This document shows positions 17,306 through 25,751 of a stretch of 64,000 nucleotides of DNA, one piece after another. How positions within the stretch are numbered: the stretch's first letter is position 1; every line of letters starts with the position of its first letter. The notes beneath the pieces were generated by a model that had not been told where the DNA came from, searched no databases, and saw only the letters and a program-made list of their open reading frames with translations. Both the position numbers and the translations under genes were made by a program. The DNA is from Paraburkholderia sp041321145 (GTDB lineage Bacteria > Pseudomonadota > Gammaproteobacteria > Burkholderiales > Burkholderiaceae), in NCBI RefSeq assembly GCF_041321145.1, contig NZ_JBGGWA010000014.1, positions 90,617-154,616 of the forward strand. The letters run 5' to 3'.

Positions 17306-17998
17306 TCAGCGCGTCTTCACCCTCCGCTCACGCAGCCATAAGACCAAACGCCAACCGAGCAACGCGACCATGATCGCGCCGTAAATCTTCGGCAAAATCA
17401 GGTCATGCTTGCCGGCCTTCATCCACCAGAAGTGCAGGATGGCGAGCGCGCCGATCACGTAGATCGCGCGATGCAGCGTTTGCCAGCGGCGGCCGAGTTT
17501 GCGAACCATCGCGCGCGGCGACGTCACGGCCAATGCAATCAGCAACACGAACGCAGCGAAGCCGACGGTGATGAACGGGCGCTTGCCGATGTCCTTGAGA
17601 ATCGCCGCCACGTCGAACCACTTGTCGAACCACAGGTACGTGGTGAAGTGCAGCGTTGCGTAGAAGAAGGCGTAAAGGCCAAGCATCCGGCGAAACCGGA
17701 GCAGCGCAGCGATGCCGGTCAGTCGGCGCAATGGCGTCACGGCCAACGTGATGCACAGGAAGACGAGCGTCCACAGACCGGTCGAGCGTGTGACGAATTC
17801 GATCGGATTCGCGCCAAGCCGATCGGTCACGCCGAACAGCACGATGCGCGCGAGCGGATACCACGAGGCAATGAACACCGCGATCTTCGCCGGCACGATC
17901 CAGCGCGCGCCACTCGCGGACCGCTTCACCGTCGAAGCCGATTGCGCTCGCGGCGCTTTGCGTTCGGTTTGAGTAACAGGTTGCGTATCGGATGCCAT
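17306..17998 (-). CDS. msrQ: Haem-binding membrane subunit of protein methionine sulfoxide reductase
   Basis: MsrQ (YedZ) is the b-type haem protein in the inner membrane that passes quinone electrons to periplasmic MsrP. It has 230 residues. A basic cytoplasmic N-terminus is followed by about six membrane segments; FFYATLHFTTYLWF and LHRAIYVIGALAILHFWWMKAG carry the likely haem-ligating histidines. Its start lies 13 bases after the msrP stop, so the two form an operon. Confidence 0.95.
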   Translation of the reverse strand: MASDTQPVTQTERKAPRAQSASTVKRSASGARWIVPAKIAVFIASWYPLARIVLFGVTDRLGANPIEFVTRSTGLWTLVFLCITLAVTPLRRLTGIAALLRFRRMLGLYAFFYATLHFTTYLWFDKWFDVAAILKDIGKRPFITVGFAAFVLLIALAVTSPRAMVRKLGRRWQTLHRAIYVIGALAILHFWWMKAGKHDLILPKIYGAIMVALLGWRLVLWLRERRVKTR

Positions 17999-18011
17999 GA
18001 CGCGTCGTCGC

Positions 18012-19007
18012 TCAGAAGTTTTTCTTCAGGTCCATGCCCTGATATAGCGACGCAACCTGATCGCCGTAGCCGTTGAATATCAACGTCTTGCGCTTGGGCG
18101 TGAAGAAACCGTCTTCGCCGATGCGCCGTTCAGTGGCCTGACTCCAGCGCGGGTGATCCACGTTCGGATTTACGTTGGAATAGAAGCCGTATTCGCTCGA
18201 CGCATACGTGTTCCAACTGGTCGGCGGCTGCTTGTCGAGGAAGCGGATCTTCACCAGCGACTTCGCGCTCTTGAAGCCGTACTTCCACGGCACCACCACA
18301 CGGATCGGCGCGCCGTTCTGATTCGGCAGCACTTGGCCGTAGAGACCCATCGTCAAGAGCGTCAGCGGATTCATGGCTTCGTCCATACGCAGACCTTCGG
18401 AGTACGGCCAGTCGAGCACCGGCGTCGACAGCCCGGGCATTTGTGACGGATCGGCCAGCGTGATGAATTGCACATACCTGGCGTTGCCGTTTGGCTGCAC
18501 GCGCTTGATCAGCTCCGAAAGCGGCACGCCGATCCACGGAATCACCATCGACCACCCTTCGACACAACGCAGCCGGTACACGCGCTCCTCGAGCGGCGCG
18601 AGCTTCAGCAATTCGTCAATGTCATACACCTTCGGATTCCTGATCTCGCCCTCGACGCTCACCTTCCACGGATGCGCCCGCAACGTGCCGGCGTTATGCG
18701 CCGGATCCGCTTTATCGGTGCCGAACTCGTAGTAGTTGTTGTACGTGGTGATGTCCTTGTACGGCGTGATCTTGTCGAGCGCGACGAACTTCGCGTTGGT
18801 CTTCGCGGCCAGCTTCTGTGCCTTCGGATCCGGCGATGAATATGCCGCCAGCGCCTCGCCGTTCACCCCGATCAGGCTGCCGAGCGCCACCGCCCCCGCA
18901 ACCTGCAACACGCGCCGCCGGTTCTCGAAGACGCGCTGTGGCGTGATTTCGCTGCGTGCGATGTCATCGCCGATGAGTTGAATTCTGTCACTTCGCTTGA
19001 TCCACAT
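18012..19007 (-). CDS. msrP: Protein methionine sulfoxide reductase, molybdopterin catalytic subunit
   Basis: MsrP (YedY) repairs oxidised methionine in periplasmic proteins. It has 331 residues. The twin-arginine signal NRRRVLQVAGAVALGSLIG (about 29-47) directs folded export by Tat. The molybdenum-ligating cysteine is in YRLRCVEGWSM. Other family motifs are TKDKADPAHN-like FGTDKADPAHN and WPYSEGLRMDEAMNPLTLL. The ATG at 19007 is chosen because AAGGAG lies 8 bases upstream and MWIKRSDRIQ is a typical start; a longer frame to 19169 lacks family resemblance. It heads an operon with msrQ. Confidence 0.96.
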   Translation of the reverse strand: MWIKRSDRIQLIGDDIARSEITPQRVFENRRRVLQVAGAVALGSLIGVNGEALAAYSSPDPKAQKLAAKTNAKFVALDKITPYKDITTYNNYYEFGTDKADPAHNAGTLRAHPWKVSVEGEIRNPKVYDIDELLKLAPLEERVYRLRCVEGWSMVIPWIGVPLSELIKRVQPNGNARYVQFITLADPSQMPGLSTPVLDWPYSEGLRMDEAMNPLTLLTMGLYGQVLPNQNGAPIRVVVPWKYGFKSAKSLVKIRFLDKQPPTSWNTYASSEYGFYSNVNPNVDHPRWSQATERRIGEDGFFTPKRKTLIFNGYGDQVASLYQGMDLKKNF

Positions 19008-19144
19008 CGTGCTGCTCCTTCGGCCCATCGGGTTGCACATCTTACGGGGCCATATTGATGATCGGCTCGTTTGGCAAATCGCCCTGTCATCCTTAGGTAC
19101 TCTTCTAACGAACATTCTGGATGCAGTAAATATTCCGCCGGCCA

Positions 19145-19180
19145 TAAAAAAACCGCCGGTGCGAAGCACTCGGCGGCTTT
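19145..19180 (-). terminator. Intrinsic terminator after ccsB
   Basis: A GC-rich stem with one bulged A (19153-19162 with 19166-19176, loop GAA) is followed on the minus strand by TTTTTTTAT. It sits 23 bases past the ccsB stop and separates the cytochrome maturation operon from msrPQ. Confidence 0.88.
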
Positions 19181-19203
19181 TAGTCGGTTCAGAACGGCAG
19201 ATC

Positions 19204-20415
19204 TTACAGCTTGCCGTAGCTATGCAGCCCCGACAGGAACATATTGACGCCGAGGAATGCGAAGGTCGTCACCAGCAGGCCGGTCAGCGCCCACCATGCC
19301 GCGACTGCGCCGCGCAGCCCCTTCATCAGGCGCATATGCAGCCAGGCCGCGTAGTTCAGCCACACGATCAGCGCCCACGTTTCCTTCGGGTCCCAGCTCC
19401 AGTAACCGCCCCAGGCTTCCGCCGCCCATAGCGCACCGAGGATCGTTGCGATCGTGAAGAACGCGAAACCGACGGCGATCGACTTGTACATCAGGTCGTC
19501 GAGCACGTCGAGCGACGGCAGGCGGTCTGCCAGCACGCCGCGCTCTTTTGCCAGATACGCGACGCCGACCATCGCCGACAGCGCAAAACTGCCATAGCCG
19601 ATGAAGTTCGCCGGCACGTGGATCTTCATCCACCAGCTTTGCAGCGCGGGAACCAGCGGCTGGATCTGCTGCGCGTCGCGAGAGACCGAATACCACATCA
19701 GGAAGCCGACCGCCGCGCTGATCACCAGCAGCACGAATGCGCCCAGTGCGCGGGTGTTGTAGTGCTGCTCGTAGTACAAATAGAGCAGCGCGGTGATCAG
19801 GCTGAACAGCACGAACACTTCATACAGGTTCGAGATGGGAATATGGCCGACGTCCGCGCCGATCAGGTACGACTCGTACCAGCGCACCATCAGACCGACG
19901 AAGCCCATCACCACCGCGGCCCATGTCATCTTCGAACCGATCGCGGCGCCGGTTGGCGAACGCGACAGCAAGCCGATCCAGTAGAACACCGTGGCGAACA
20001 CGAAAAGCGCGCACATCCACAGAATCGCCGACTGGCTCGACAGGAAATACTTCAGAAAGAATGCGCTATCCGCGCGCGTCAGATCGCCGTGATAAATCTG
20101 AATCGCCAACAGCGACAGTGCCGCGATGCCGACCATCAGCGGACGCACCGGCTTCCAGCGCCAGCCGAGCACGACGAACACCGGCACGGCGCAGCACAGC
20201 ACCAGCTTGTCGTAGTAATTCATGAACGGGTGATAGCGCGACAGCGCGAACCCCGCGCCCGCGACCATCGCGACGGCGAACAGCCAGTCGACGATACCGA
20301 GCCGTTTCAGAAACGGCCGCTCGTCAAACTGTGCGACGTTGAGTGCCTCGCCCGCGAACGCCTTCTGGGGCCGCGAGGGTGACGAGGAGGATGAGGAAAC
20401 CTGAGTCAAGTCCAT
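19204..20415 (-). CDS. ccsB: Cytochrome c biogenesis protein CcsB/ResC (system II)
   Basis: The haem-handling membrane partner of ResB in system II cytochrome c maturation. The 403-residue protein has about eight membrane segments and the tryptophan-rich WWD-type motif WGGYWSWDPKETWALIVWLNYAAWLH near the C-terminus, which presents haem at the periplasmic side. Conserved histidines are in KIHVPANFIGY and the C-terminal helix. The ATG at 20415 gives MDLTQVS. The frame stays open to 20505, but that stretch overlaps resB. The ResB stop is only 4 bases before this start, indicating translational coupling. Confidence 0.95.
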   Translation of the reverse strand: MDLTQVSSSSSSPSRPQKAFAGEALNVAQFDERPFLKRLGIVDWLFAVAMVAGAGFALSRYHPFMNYYDKLVLCCAVPVFVVLGWRWKPVRPLMVGIAALSLLAIQIYHGDLTRADSAFFLKYFLSSQSAILWMCALFVFATVFYWIGLLSRSPTGAAIGSKMTWAAVVMGFVGLMVRWYESYLIGADVGHIPISNLYEVFVLFSLITALLYLYYEQHYNTRALGAFVLLVISAAVGFLMWYSVSRDAQQIQPLVPALQSWWMKIHVPANFIGYGSFALSAMVGVAYLAKERGVLADRLPSLDVLDDLMYKSIAVGFAFFTIATILGALWAAEAWGGYWSWDPKETWALIVWLNYAAWLHMRLMKGLRGAVAAWWALTGLLVTTFAFLGVNMFLSGLHSYGKL

Positions 20416-20419
20416 GATC

Positions 20420-22642
20420 TTACCGGGTCGAATCTTGGGAGCGTGCGGACGGCGCGCCAGCATTGCCGGGTTTGTCGGAGGCGCCGGCGGCGTCGGATGC
20501 TTCAATGAGTTGGGCGCCCAGAGCGGCGCCGACAGCGTCGCGCGTTTGGACGAACTCCTTTTCGAAGTCGAGCGTTTTGCGCGCGCTCGACATTGCCATC
20601 ACGACATTCGTGCCGTGATCGGTATCTTTGAGCCAGAACCAGAGGCGCCGTTCGCGGACGTAGAACATCGAAAAGATGCCCAACACGAGGAGCAGGCTGC
20701 CAAGATACACGACTTTTTTGCCCGGCGCGCGCGTCAACTGAAATACCGAAGCTTGCACCTGCTTGAATGAGTCAAGCTGCAAGTAGACCGGCGATCCATA
20801 CAAAAAGCTGTCAGATATCGCATTGATCGAGCTTTGGACGAAGCGGCTGGCGTCCGCACTGGCCTGTGCATCGGGCTCACCGAGCTGCTCGCGCGACAGT
20901 TGCCACAGATCCCATGTCGAGCCTTCCAGCATGCGCAGCAGCAACCCTGCGGCCTTTTCCTGCTCGCCCTTGGGCACCGAGTGATCGATAAAACCGGCAA
21001 TCGCCTGGAAACCGCCGACGATCTGCCCGTTCGGCATCTTGATGCCGTTGTCCGCGCCGGCAAACAGGGTCAGGACGCGTAGCGCACTTTCTTCCAGATG
21101 CTGCTGCAGCTCGACATTCGAGCCCGGCACCGAGCGCAGCGCGAAACGGTGCGCAGCGGCTGCGCGCATGGCCGGATTTTCGAGCGTGGCGCGCAGGTTC
21201 ATCCATTCCTTGACGGAGCCCCCGGTGTCGGCGGGAATGCGCAGGTAGCGGAACGGGTCGTCCGGATTCAGGCGCATGCCGGCGAGGAACATCTTTTCGC
21301 CCGCTACGTCTACCGGCAACATGTAGTTGTTGTACTCGCGCGCCTGGCCGTTCTTGTCGCGCACCTTGTATTGCACCGACGGGCCGACGTTATGCAAATC
21401 GAGCGGCTTCGAAGTCTTCGCACCCGACCCGAGGCGCTCGTCAAACGCTTCTTTCAGCGTGCGATGCGCGGCGACGCCGCGGGTATCGTTCTGACCGCTG
21501 CCGTTCGAGATATTTTCGACGTTGATCGCGCGGAAATCGGTGAATTCGACAGTCTGCCCGTCAGCCAGCGGCGTGGCCGTGCTCAACGGCGAGTTACCGC
21601 CGATCGTGCCCCCGAAGGGCGCGGGCTTCGCGCTGTTGCCTGTCATCGGAAATGCGGTCATCTTCATCTGCGAACCGCCGTCCTGGAAGCTCGACTGAAA
21701 GATCGACACGCCGTCGTAGGTGAACGGCTTGTTCACTTCGACCCGGGCCGGCACGCGCGCTCCGGTCTTATGATCGATCACCACGATGTCACTCGCGAAC
21801 AGCTTCGGCATGCCGGTCGAGTAGTAGTCGACGATGAACTTGTTGAGCTCGATCGAGAACGGCAGATCCTGGATCAGCGAGCCGTCCGGCTCATTAAGGA
21901 TCGCCGTCGACACATGCTGCCCCTCCGGCACCCATGCGTAACCGCGGAAAGTCGGGTTCGATGGCGACAAACGATGTTCCGGCGGAATGTCGTTGATCAC
22001 CGTGTTGGCACGAATCGGCGACTTGTCGAACAGCCACATTTGCAGCTTGATTGGCAGATTGCTGTCCAGCAAACCGCCCAAACAGATCACAACAATCGCA
22101 ACGTGAGCCGAGATATAGCCGAACTTGGTCAACGCGCCGCGCTTGGCGGCGATCAGTGTGGCACCCTCAGACTCACGCGTAACGAACTTGTAGCCGAGCT
22201 TGGCCGAGAGTTTGGCGAGCACCGCCGAGGTCTGCGCGCGCGTGCCGTGCACCGCGAACTCACCCTTGTGATGGAACGCGCGGAGACTGCCTTCGCGGAC
22301 CTTGTCCTTCCAGCTCTTCACGTCGGCGACCACTTTCGGCGCATTGCGGATCACGCACAGCGACACCGACACCATCAGGAAGCCGAGAATCAGCATGAAC
22401 CACCACGAGCTGTACACCGTGTACAGACTCAGCGAGCGGAAGATGTCCGCCCAGAACGGGCCGAACTGGTTGACGTAGTTGGGATAGGGATCGTCCTGCG
22501 TGAGGACGGTGCCGATGATGCTGGCGATTGACAGAATCACGAGCAGCGAAATGGCGAAACGCATCGAACTCAATACTTCGACGACGCGGCGCGTGACCCG
22601 ATTGCCCGACTTCGACTGCAAACCCGACGTGGTGATGCTCAT
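20420..22642 (-). CDS. resB: Cytochrome c biogenesis protein ResB (system II)
   Basis: ResB (Ccs1) works with CcsB to attach haem to the CXXCH cysteines of apocytochromes c outside the inner membrane. The 740-residue protein has an N-terminal set of membrane segments (VLSSMRFAISLLVILSIASIIGT near 24-46, WWFMLILGFLMVSVSLCVI, and YISAHVAIVVICLGGLLDS). A large periplasmic domain follows, then a last segment near 655-675 (VVYLGSLLLVLGIFSMFYVRERRLW). The start at 22642 follows the cytochrome c4 gene in the same direction, and the product is immediately upstream of ccsB. Confidence 0.95.
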   Translation of the reverse strand: MSITTSGLQSKSGNRVTRRVVEVLSSMRFAISLLVILSIASIIGTVLTQDDPYPNYVNQFGPFWADIFRSLSLYTVYSSWWFMLILGFLMVSVSLCVIRNAPKVVADVKSWKDKVREGSLRAFHHKGEFAVHGTRAQTSAVLAKLSAKLGYKFVTRESEGATLIAAKRGALTKFGYISAHVAIVVICLGGLLDSNLPIKLQMWLFDKSPIRANTVINDIPPEHRLSPSNPTFRGYAWVPEGQHVSTAILNEPDGSLIQDLPFSIELNKFIVDYYSTGMPKLFASDIVVIDHKTGARVPARVEVNKPFTYDGVSIFQSSFQDGGSQMKMTAFPMTGNSAKPAPFGGTIGGNSPLSTATPLADGQTVEFTDFRAINVENISNGSGQNDTRGVAAHRTLKEAFDERLGSGAKTSKPLDLHNVGPSVQYKVRDKNGQAREYNNYMLPVDVAGEKMFLAGMRLNPDDPFRYLRIPADTGGSVKEWMNLRATLENPAMRAAAAHRFALRSVPGSNVELQQHLEESALRVLTLFAGADNGIKMPNGQIVGGFQAIAGFIDHSVPKGEQEKAAGLLLRMLEGSTWDLWQLSREQLGEPDAQASADASRFVQSSINAISDSFLYGSPVYLQLDSFKQVQASVFQLTRAPGKKVVYLGSLLLVLGIFSMFYVRERRLWFWLKDTDHGTNVVMAMSSARKTLDFEKEFVQTRDAVGAALGAQLIEASDAAGASDKPGNAGAPSARSQDSTR

Positions 22643-22769
22643 TCATACTCCGACTGACCAGCAAAAAAGGGTGAAGGGCTGTCGTAGGTACGACGCCCCC
22701 ACCCTTTTCTTGTTTTGTACCGGCCTCGCTGGGCCGGTTGCACTTGCGTGCGGACTCGTGAGAAACGCC

Positions 22770-22830
22770 GGGCCGCCCCAAGTTTTCTCGCCCCCTCGGG
22801 GGCCTGACGCAAAGCGGCAGGTCGGGGGCG
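22770..22830. repeat. GC-rich palindromic intergenic element
   Basis: The cytochrome c4-resB gap carries a GGCCGCCCCAAG block, a 6-bp palindrome GCCCCC-TC-GGGGGC (22790-22803) and a closing GTCGGGGGCG. From memory this resembles intergenic repeats scattered in Burkholderiaceae genomes; no second copy is seen in the window. It could fold as nested hairpins in the transcript between cytochrome c4 and resB. Confidence 0.45.
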
Positions 22831-22837
22831 CTCTATC

Positions 22838-23491
22838 TTAATGCAAGCCCGCGATGTAATCGGCGACAGCCTTGATCTCGCTGTCCGACAGACGCGTTGC
22901 AATTGCATGCATCGCCTCGTTGTTGTTACGTGCGCCCGGACCTTGCGTGAACGCGGTCAACTGCGCCACCGTGTATTCGGCCCACTGCCCCGAGAGGCGC
23001 GGATACTGCGACGGAATCCCTTGACCGGTCGGCCCGTGGCAGCTTGCGCAAGCCGGCACGCCCTTGTCCGCAATGCCGCCGCGGTAAATCTTCTGACCGA
23101 GCGGCACGGTATCTTTGTTATGCGCGTAGCCAGGCTTCGCGGTCTGCGTCGAGAAGTACGCAGCGACGTTGACCATGTCCTGACTGGACAGGGCCGAAGC
23201 CATACCCGCCATGATTGCATTGTTGCGTGCGGGCTGCTTGGCGCCAGGCTGCGTCTTGAAATCCATGAGCTGCTTGACGATGTACTCTGGATGCTGGCCC
23301 GCCAGCTTCGGATAGGCGCCGCCGGCACTGTTGCCGTCTGCACCGTGACATGACGCGCAAACCTGCACCGCGATTGCCTGCCCCCGATTGACGTCCGGCT
23401 TTGCCGGATCTGCTGCTCGTGCCTGAATTGCCAAACCTGAAAGACCTGCCGCTACTTGAATCACCATCAGAGTCTTGCACAGTCGATTCAT
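22838..23491 (-). CDS. Dihaem cytochrome c4-type protein
   Basis: A periplasmic electron carrier with two haem c sites, probably feeding a terminal oxidase. The 217-residue precursor has a Sec signal peptide (about 1-26, ending ARAA) and two CXXCH haem motifs, Cys45-Cys48-His49 and Cys148-Cys151-His152, in two similar halves. Each half has a candidate axial methionine (for example MAGMAS). The ATG at 23491 is chosen because the signal peptide begins there; upstream in-frame sequence to 23578 is not signal-like. The downstream resB-ccsB genes make the maturation machinery such a cytochrome needs. Confidence 0.93.
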   Translation of the reverse strand: MNRLCKTLMVIQVAAGLSGLAIQARAADPAKPDVNRGQAIAVQVCASCHGADGNSAGGAYPKLAGQHPEYIVKQLMDFKTQPGAKQPARNNAIMAGMASALSSQDMVNVAAYFSTQTAKPGYAHNKDTVPLGQKIYRGGIADKGVPACASCHGPTGQGIPSQYPRLSGQWAEYTVAQLTAFTQGPGARNNNEAMHAIATRLSDSEIKAVADYIAGLH

Positions 23492-23597
23492 TCGCACACC
23501 CTGTCTCGTCTTGTGGGATTTTAGATGTTTTGCAAAATACGACGGCGACTGAGTGACCGTTAAGAACCGCCAAGGCACGTGGGCCGGCCCCCTCAGG

Positions 23598-23625
23598 TTT
23601 TCAGTAAACCATCGTATTGTACAAT
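23598..23625 (+). promoter_or_regulatory. Candidate promoter of engB
   Basis: TTTTCA (23598-23603) and TACAAT (23620-23625) are 16 bases apart in the divergent cytochrome c4-engB gap, some 80 bases before the engB start. The match is moderate. Confidence 0.4.
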
Positions 23626-23707
23626 AACTCGCTAATCGCTAAGACGCCAGTCGGGCTTGACCCGTCCCCACTCCGGGTTCCCCGGCGTCTCGAATCATGG
23701 CCTGATC

Positions 23708-24361
23708 ATGTCCTTCCTGCTCCACCAATCCCGCTTTTTCACGACCGTCAATCATCTGCGCGATCTGCCGGCCACCGCGCAACCCGAGATCTGCTTTGCT
23801 GGACGCTCGAATGCGGGCAAGTCGACGGCCATCAATATTCTGTGCAATCAGAAACAGCTGGCCTTCGCCAGTAAGACGCCGGGACGTACGCAGCACATCA
23901 ATTATTTTTCGGTGGGAAAGGCGGACGAGCCCACTGCGCACCTGGTCGACCTGCCGGGCTACGGTTATGCGGAAGTGCCGGGTGCAGCCAAGGCGCACTG
24001 GGAAGCGCTGCTGTCCACCTACTTGCAATCGCGCTCGCAGCTGCGCGGCATGATCCTGATGATGGATTCGCGCCGCCCGCTGACCGATCTGGATCGACGG
24101 ATGATCGAGTGGTTCGCGCCGACCGGCAAGCCGATTCACACGCTGCTGACGAAGTGCGACAAATTGACGCGCCAGGAAAGCATTAACGCCTTGCGCGCAA
24201 CGCAGAAAGGGTTGGCCGAGTATCGTACCGCCGGCTACCAGGGCGAACTGACGGCCCAGCTGTTCTCCGCGCTTAAGCGCGTCGGGATCGACGAAGCGCA
24301 TGAACTGATCGAAAGCTGGCTGGTCCCCGAGGCAAAGGGCGAAACAGACGCGCCGCAATAG
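23708..24361 (+). CDS. engB: Ribosome biogenesis GTP-binding protein EngB/YsxC
   Basis: An essential GTPase (YihA/YsxC) that helps assemble the 50S subunit. The 217 residues show G1 GRSNAGKST at 32-40, the G2 threonine in SKTPGRTQHINYF, G3 DLPGYGYA, G4 TKCDK and a G5-like FSALKRVG. The ATG at 23708 gives MSFLLHQSRFF; a longer frame to 23657 adds 17 residues without family resemblance. It is transcribed alone, divergent from the cytochrome gene. Confidence 0.96.
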   Translation: MSFLLHQSRFFTTVNHLRDLPATAQPEICFAGRSNAGKSTAINILCNQKQLAFASKTPGRTQHINYFSVGKADEPTAHLVDLPGYGYAEVPGAAKAHWEALLSTYLQSRSQLRGMILMMDSRRPLTDLDRRMIEWFAPTGKPIHTLLTKCDKLTRQESINALRATQKGLAEYRTAGYQGELTAQLFSALKRVGIDEAHELIESWLVPEAKGETDAPQ

Positions 24362-24411
24362 GAACGTCGGCCTTTATGAGCCAGGGCAAAAGCGCCATTT
24401 CGGCCTCCCAT

Positions 24412-24439
24412 AAAAAAACCCGCCGCATTAACGGCGGGT
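24412..24439 (-). terminator. Hairpin downstream of engB, terminator-like on the minus strand
   Basis: A 7-bp GC stem (24419-24425 with 24432-24438, 6-base loop) is preceded on the plus strand by seven A residues, so a U-tract would follow it only in a leftward transcript. It lies 50 bases after engB, yet engB and hemB both run rightward. It may stop antisense transcription, or work weakly for engB by its stem alone. Confidence 0.5.
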
Positions 24440-24611
24440 CAAACAGCCTAATCGAAAAAACGACAGGCACCCGCTCAGGGAGGAGAAGCGGGGAGGTCAG
24501 CGCAGGGCGCCTTGCTCGATCGGTATGATATACCATTGTCTCGAAAAGTTTCCGGGAGCGGAGGCAGGCGTCACTGGTCCACTCCACACATCCACGATCT
24601 TCGATTCGTTT

Positions 24612-25610
24612 ATGAGCTTCTACCCGCACTATCGTCCGCGCCGCATGCGCCGTGACGACTTCTCGCGCCGTCTGATGCGAGAAAACATTCTCACCACCAA
24701 CGATCTGATCTATCCCGTGTTCATCGTCGAAGGCACCGACGTGCGGCAAGCCGTACCGTCAATGCCGGGCGTCGAGCGCGTGTCGGTCGATCTGCTGATG
24801 GGCGTGGCCGAACAATGCGTCGAACTGGGTGTGCCGGTGCTCTCGCTCTTTCCGGCAATCGAGCCTTCGTTGAAGACGCCTGATGGCCGCGAAGCGACCA
24901 ACCCGGCTGGTCTGATTCCGCGCGCGGTTCGCGAACTGAAAAAGAACTTTCCCGAGCTGGGTGTGCTCACCGACGTCGCGCTCGATCCGTATACGAGCCA
25001 CGGCCAGGACGGCGTGCTCGACGAAGCCGGCTACGTGATCAACGACGAGACGGTCGAAATCCTGGTCGAACAGGCGCATGCGCAGGCCGAAGCGGGCGTC
25101 GATATCGTCGCGCCTTCTGACATGATGGACGGCCGAATCGGCGCGATCCGTGAAATGCTCGAGAGCGAGGGCTATATCCATACGCGGATCATGGCTTATG
25201 CGGCCAAGTTCGCGTCGGCGTTTTACGGCCCGTTCCGCGATGCCGTCGGTTCCGCGACGAATCTCGGCAAGGGCAACAAGATGACCTACCAGATGGACCC
25301 GGCCAATTCGAATGAAGCGCTGCGCGAAGTGCAGGCGGACATCGACGAAGGCGCGGACATGGTGATGGTCAAGCCGGGCATGCCGTATCTCGACATCGTG
25401 CGTCGCGTGAAAGACGAGTTCCAGTTCCCGACTTACGTGTACCAGGTGAGCGGCGAATACGCGATGCTGAAGGCGGCGGCGCAGAACGGCTGGCTCGATC
25501 ACGATAAGGCCATGATGGAGTCGCTGCTGGCGTTCAAGCGGGCAGGCGCGGATGGCGTGCTGACCTACTTTGCACTGGATGCCGCGCGGATTTTGCGCTC
25601 GCAGAAGTGA
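24612..25610 (+). CDS. hemB: Delta-aminolevulinic acid dehydratase (porphobilinogen synthase)
   Basis: Joins two 5-aminolevulinates to porphobilinogen in haem synthesis. It has 332 residues. Two Schiff-base lysines are visible, in AYAAKFASAFYGPF and MVKPGMPYLD. The metal site reads DVALDPYTSHGQDG with aspartates where zinc enzymes have cysteines, so this is the magnesium-type enzyme found in Pseudomonas and relatives. The ATG at 24612 gives MSFYPHYRPRRMRRD; the open frame to 24525 is not similar to the family. A bidirectional terminator follows. Haem from this pathway would supply the cytochrome genes nearby, though no operon links them. Confidence 0.97.
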   Translation: MSFYPHYRPRRMRRDDFSRRLMRENILTTNDLIYPVFIVEGTDVRQAVPSMPGVERVSVDLLMGVAEQCVELGVPVLSLFPAIEPSLKTPDGREATNPAGLIPRAVRELKKNFPELGVLTDVALDPYTSHGQDGVLDEAGYVINDETVEILVEQAHAQAEAGVDIVAPSDMMDGRIGAIREMLESEGYIHTRIMAYAAKFASAFYGPFRDAVGSATNLGKGNKMTYQMDPANSNEALREVQADIDEGADMVMVKPGMPYLDIVRRVKDEFQFPTYVYQVSGEYAMLKAAAQNGWLDHDKAMMESLLAFKRAGADGVLTYFALDAARILRSQK

Positions 25611-25650
25611 TTTGACATGTCGCCTTGCTGGCGACGCTAGTCTTCTGAAG

Positions 25651-25698
25651 GCATAAAAAACGGAGGCCGACTCTAAGTCGTGCCTCCGTTTTTTATGC
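25651..25698. terminator. Bidirectional terminator between hemB and dsbD
   Basis: A perfect 17-bp inverted repeat including A- and T-tracts (25651-25667 with 25682-25698). It lies between convergent hemB and dsbD and would stop both. Confidence 0.95.
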
Positions 25699-25751
25699 GT
25701 GTTCTGGCATGCGCCTTTTACGGGCGCGTCGGCGCGGGTTTCTTTGCGCGC

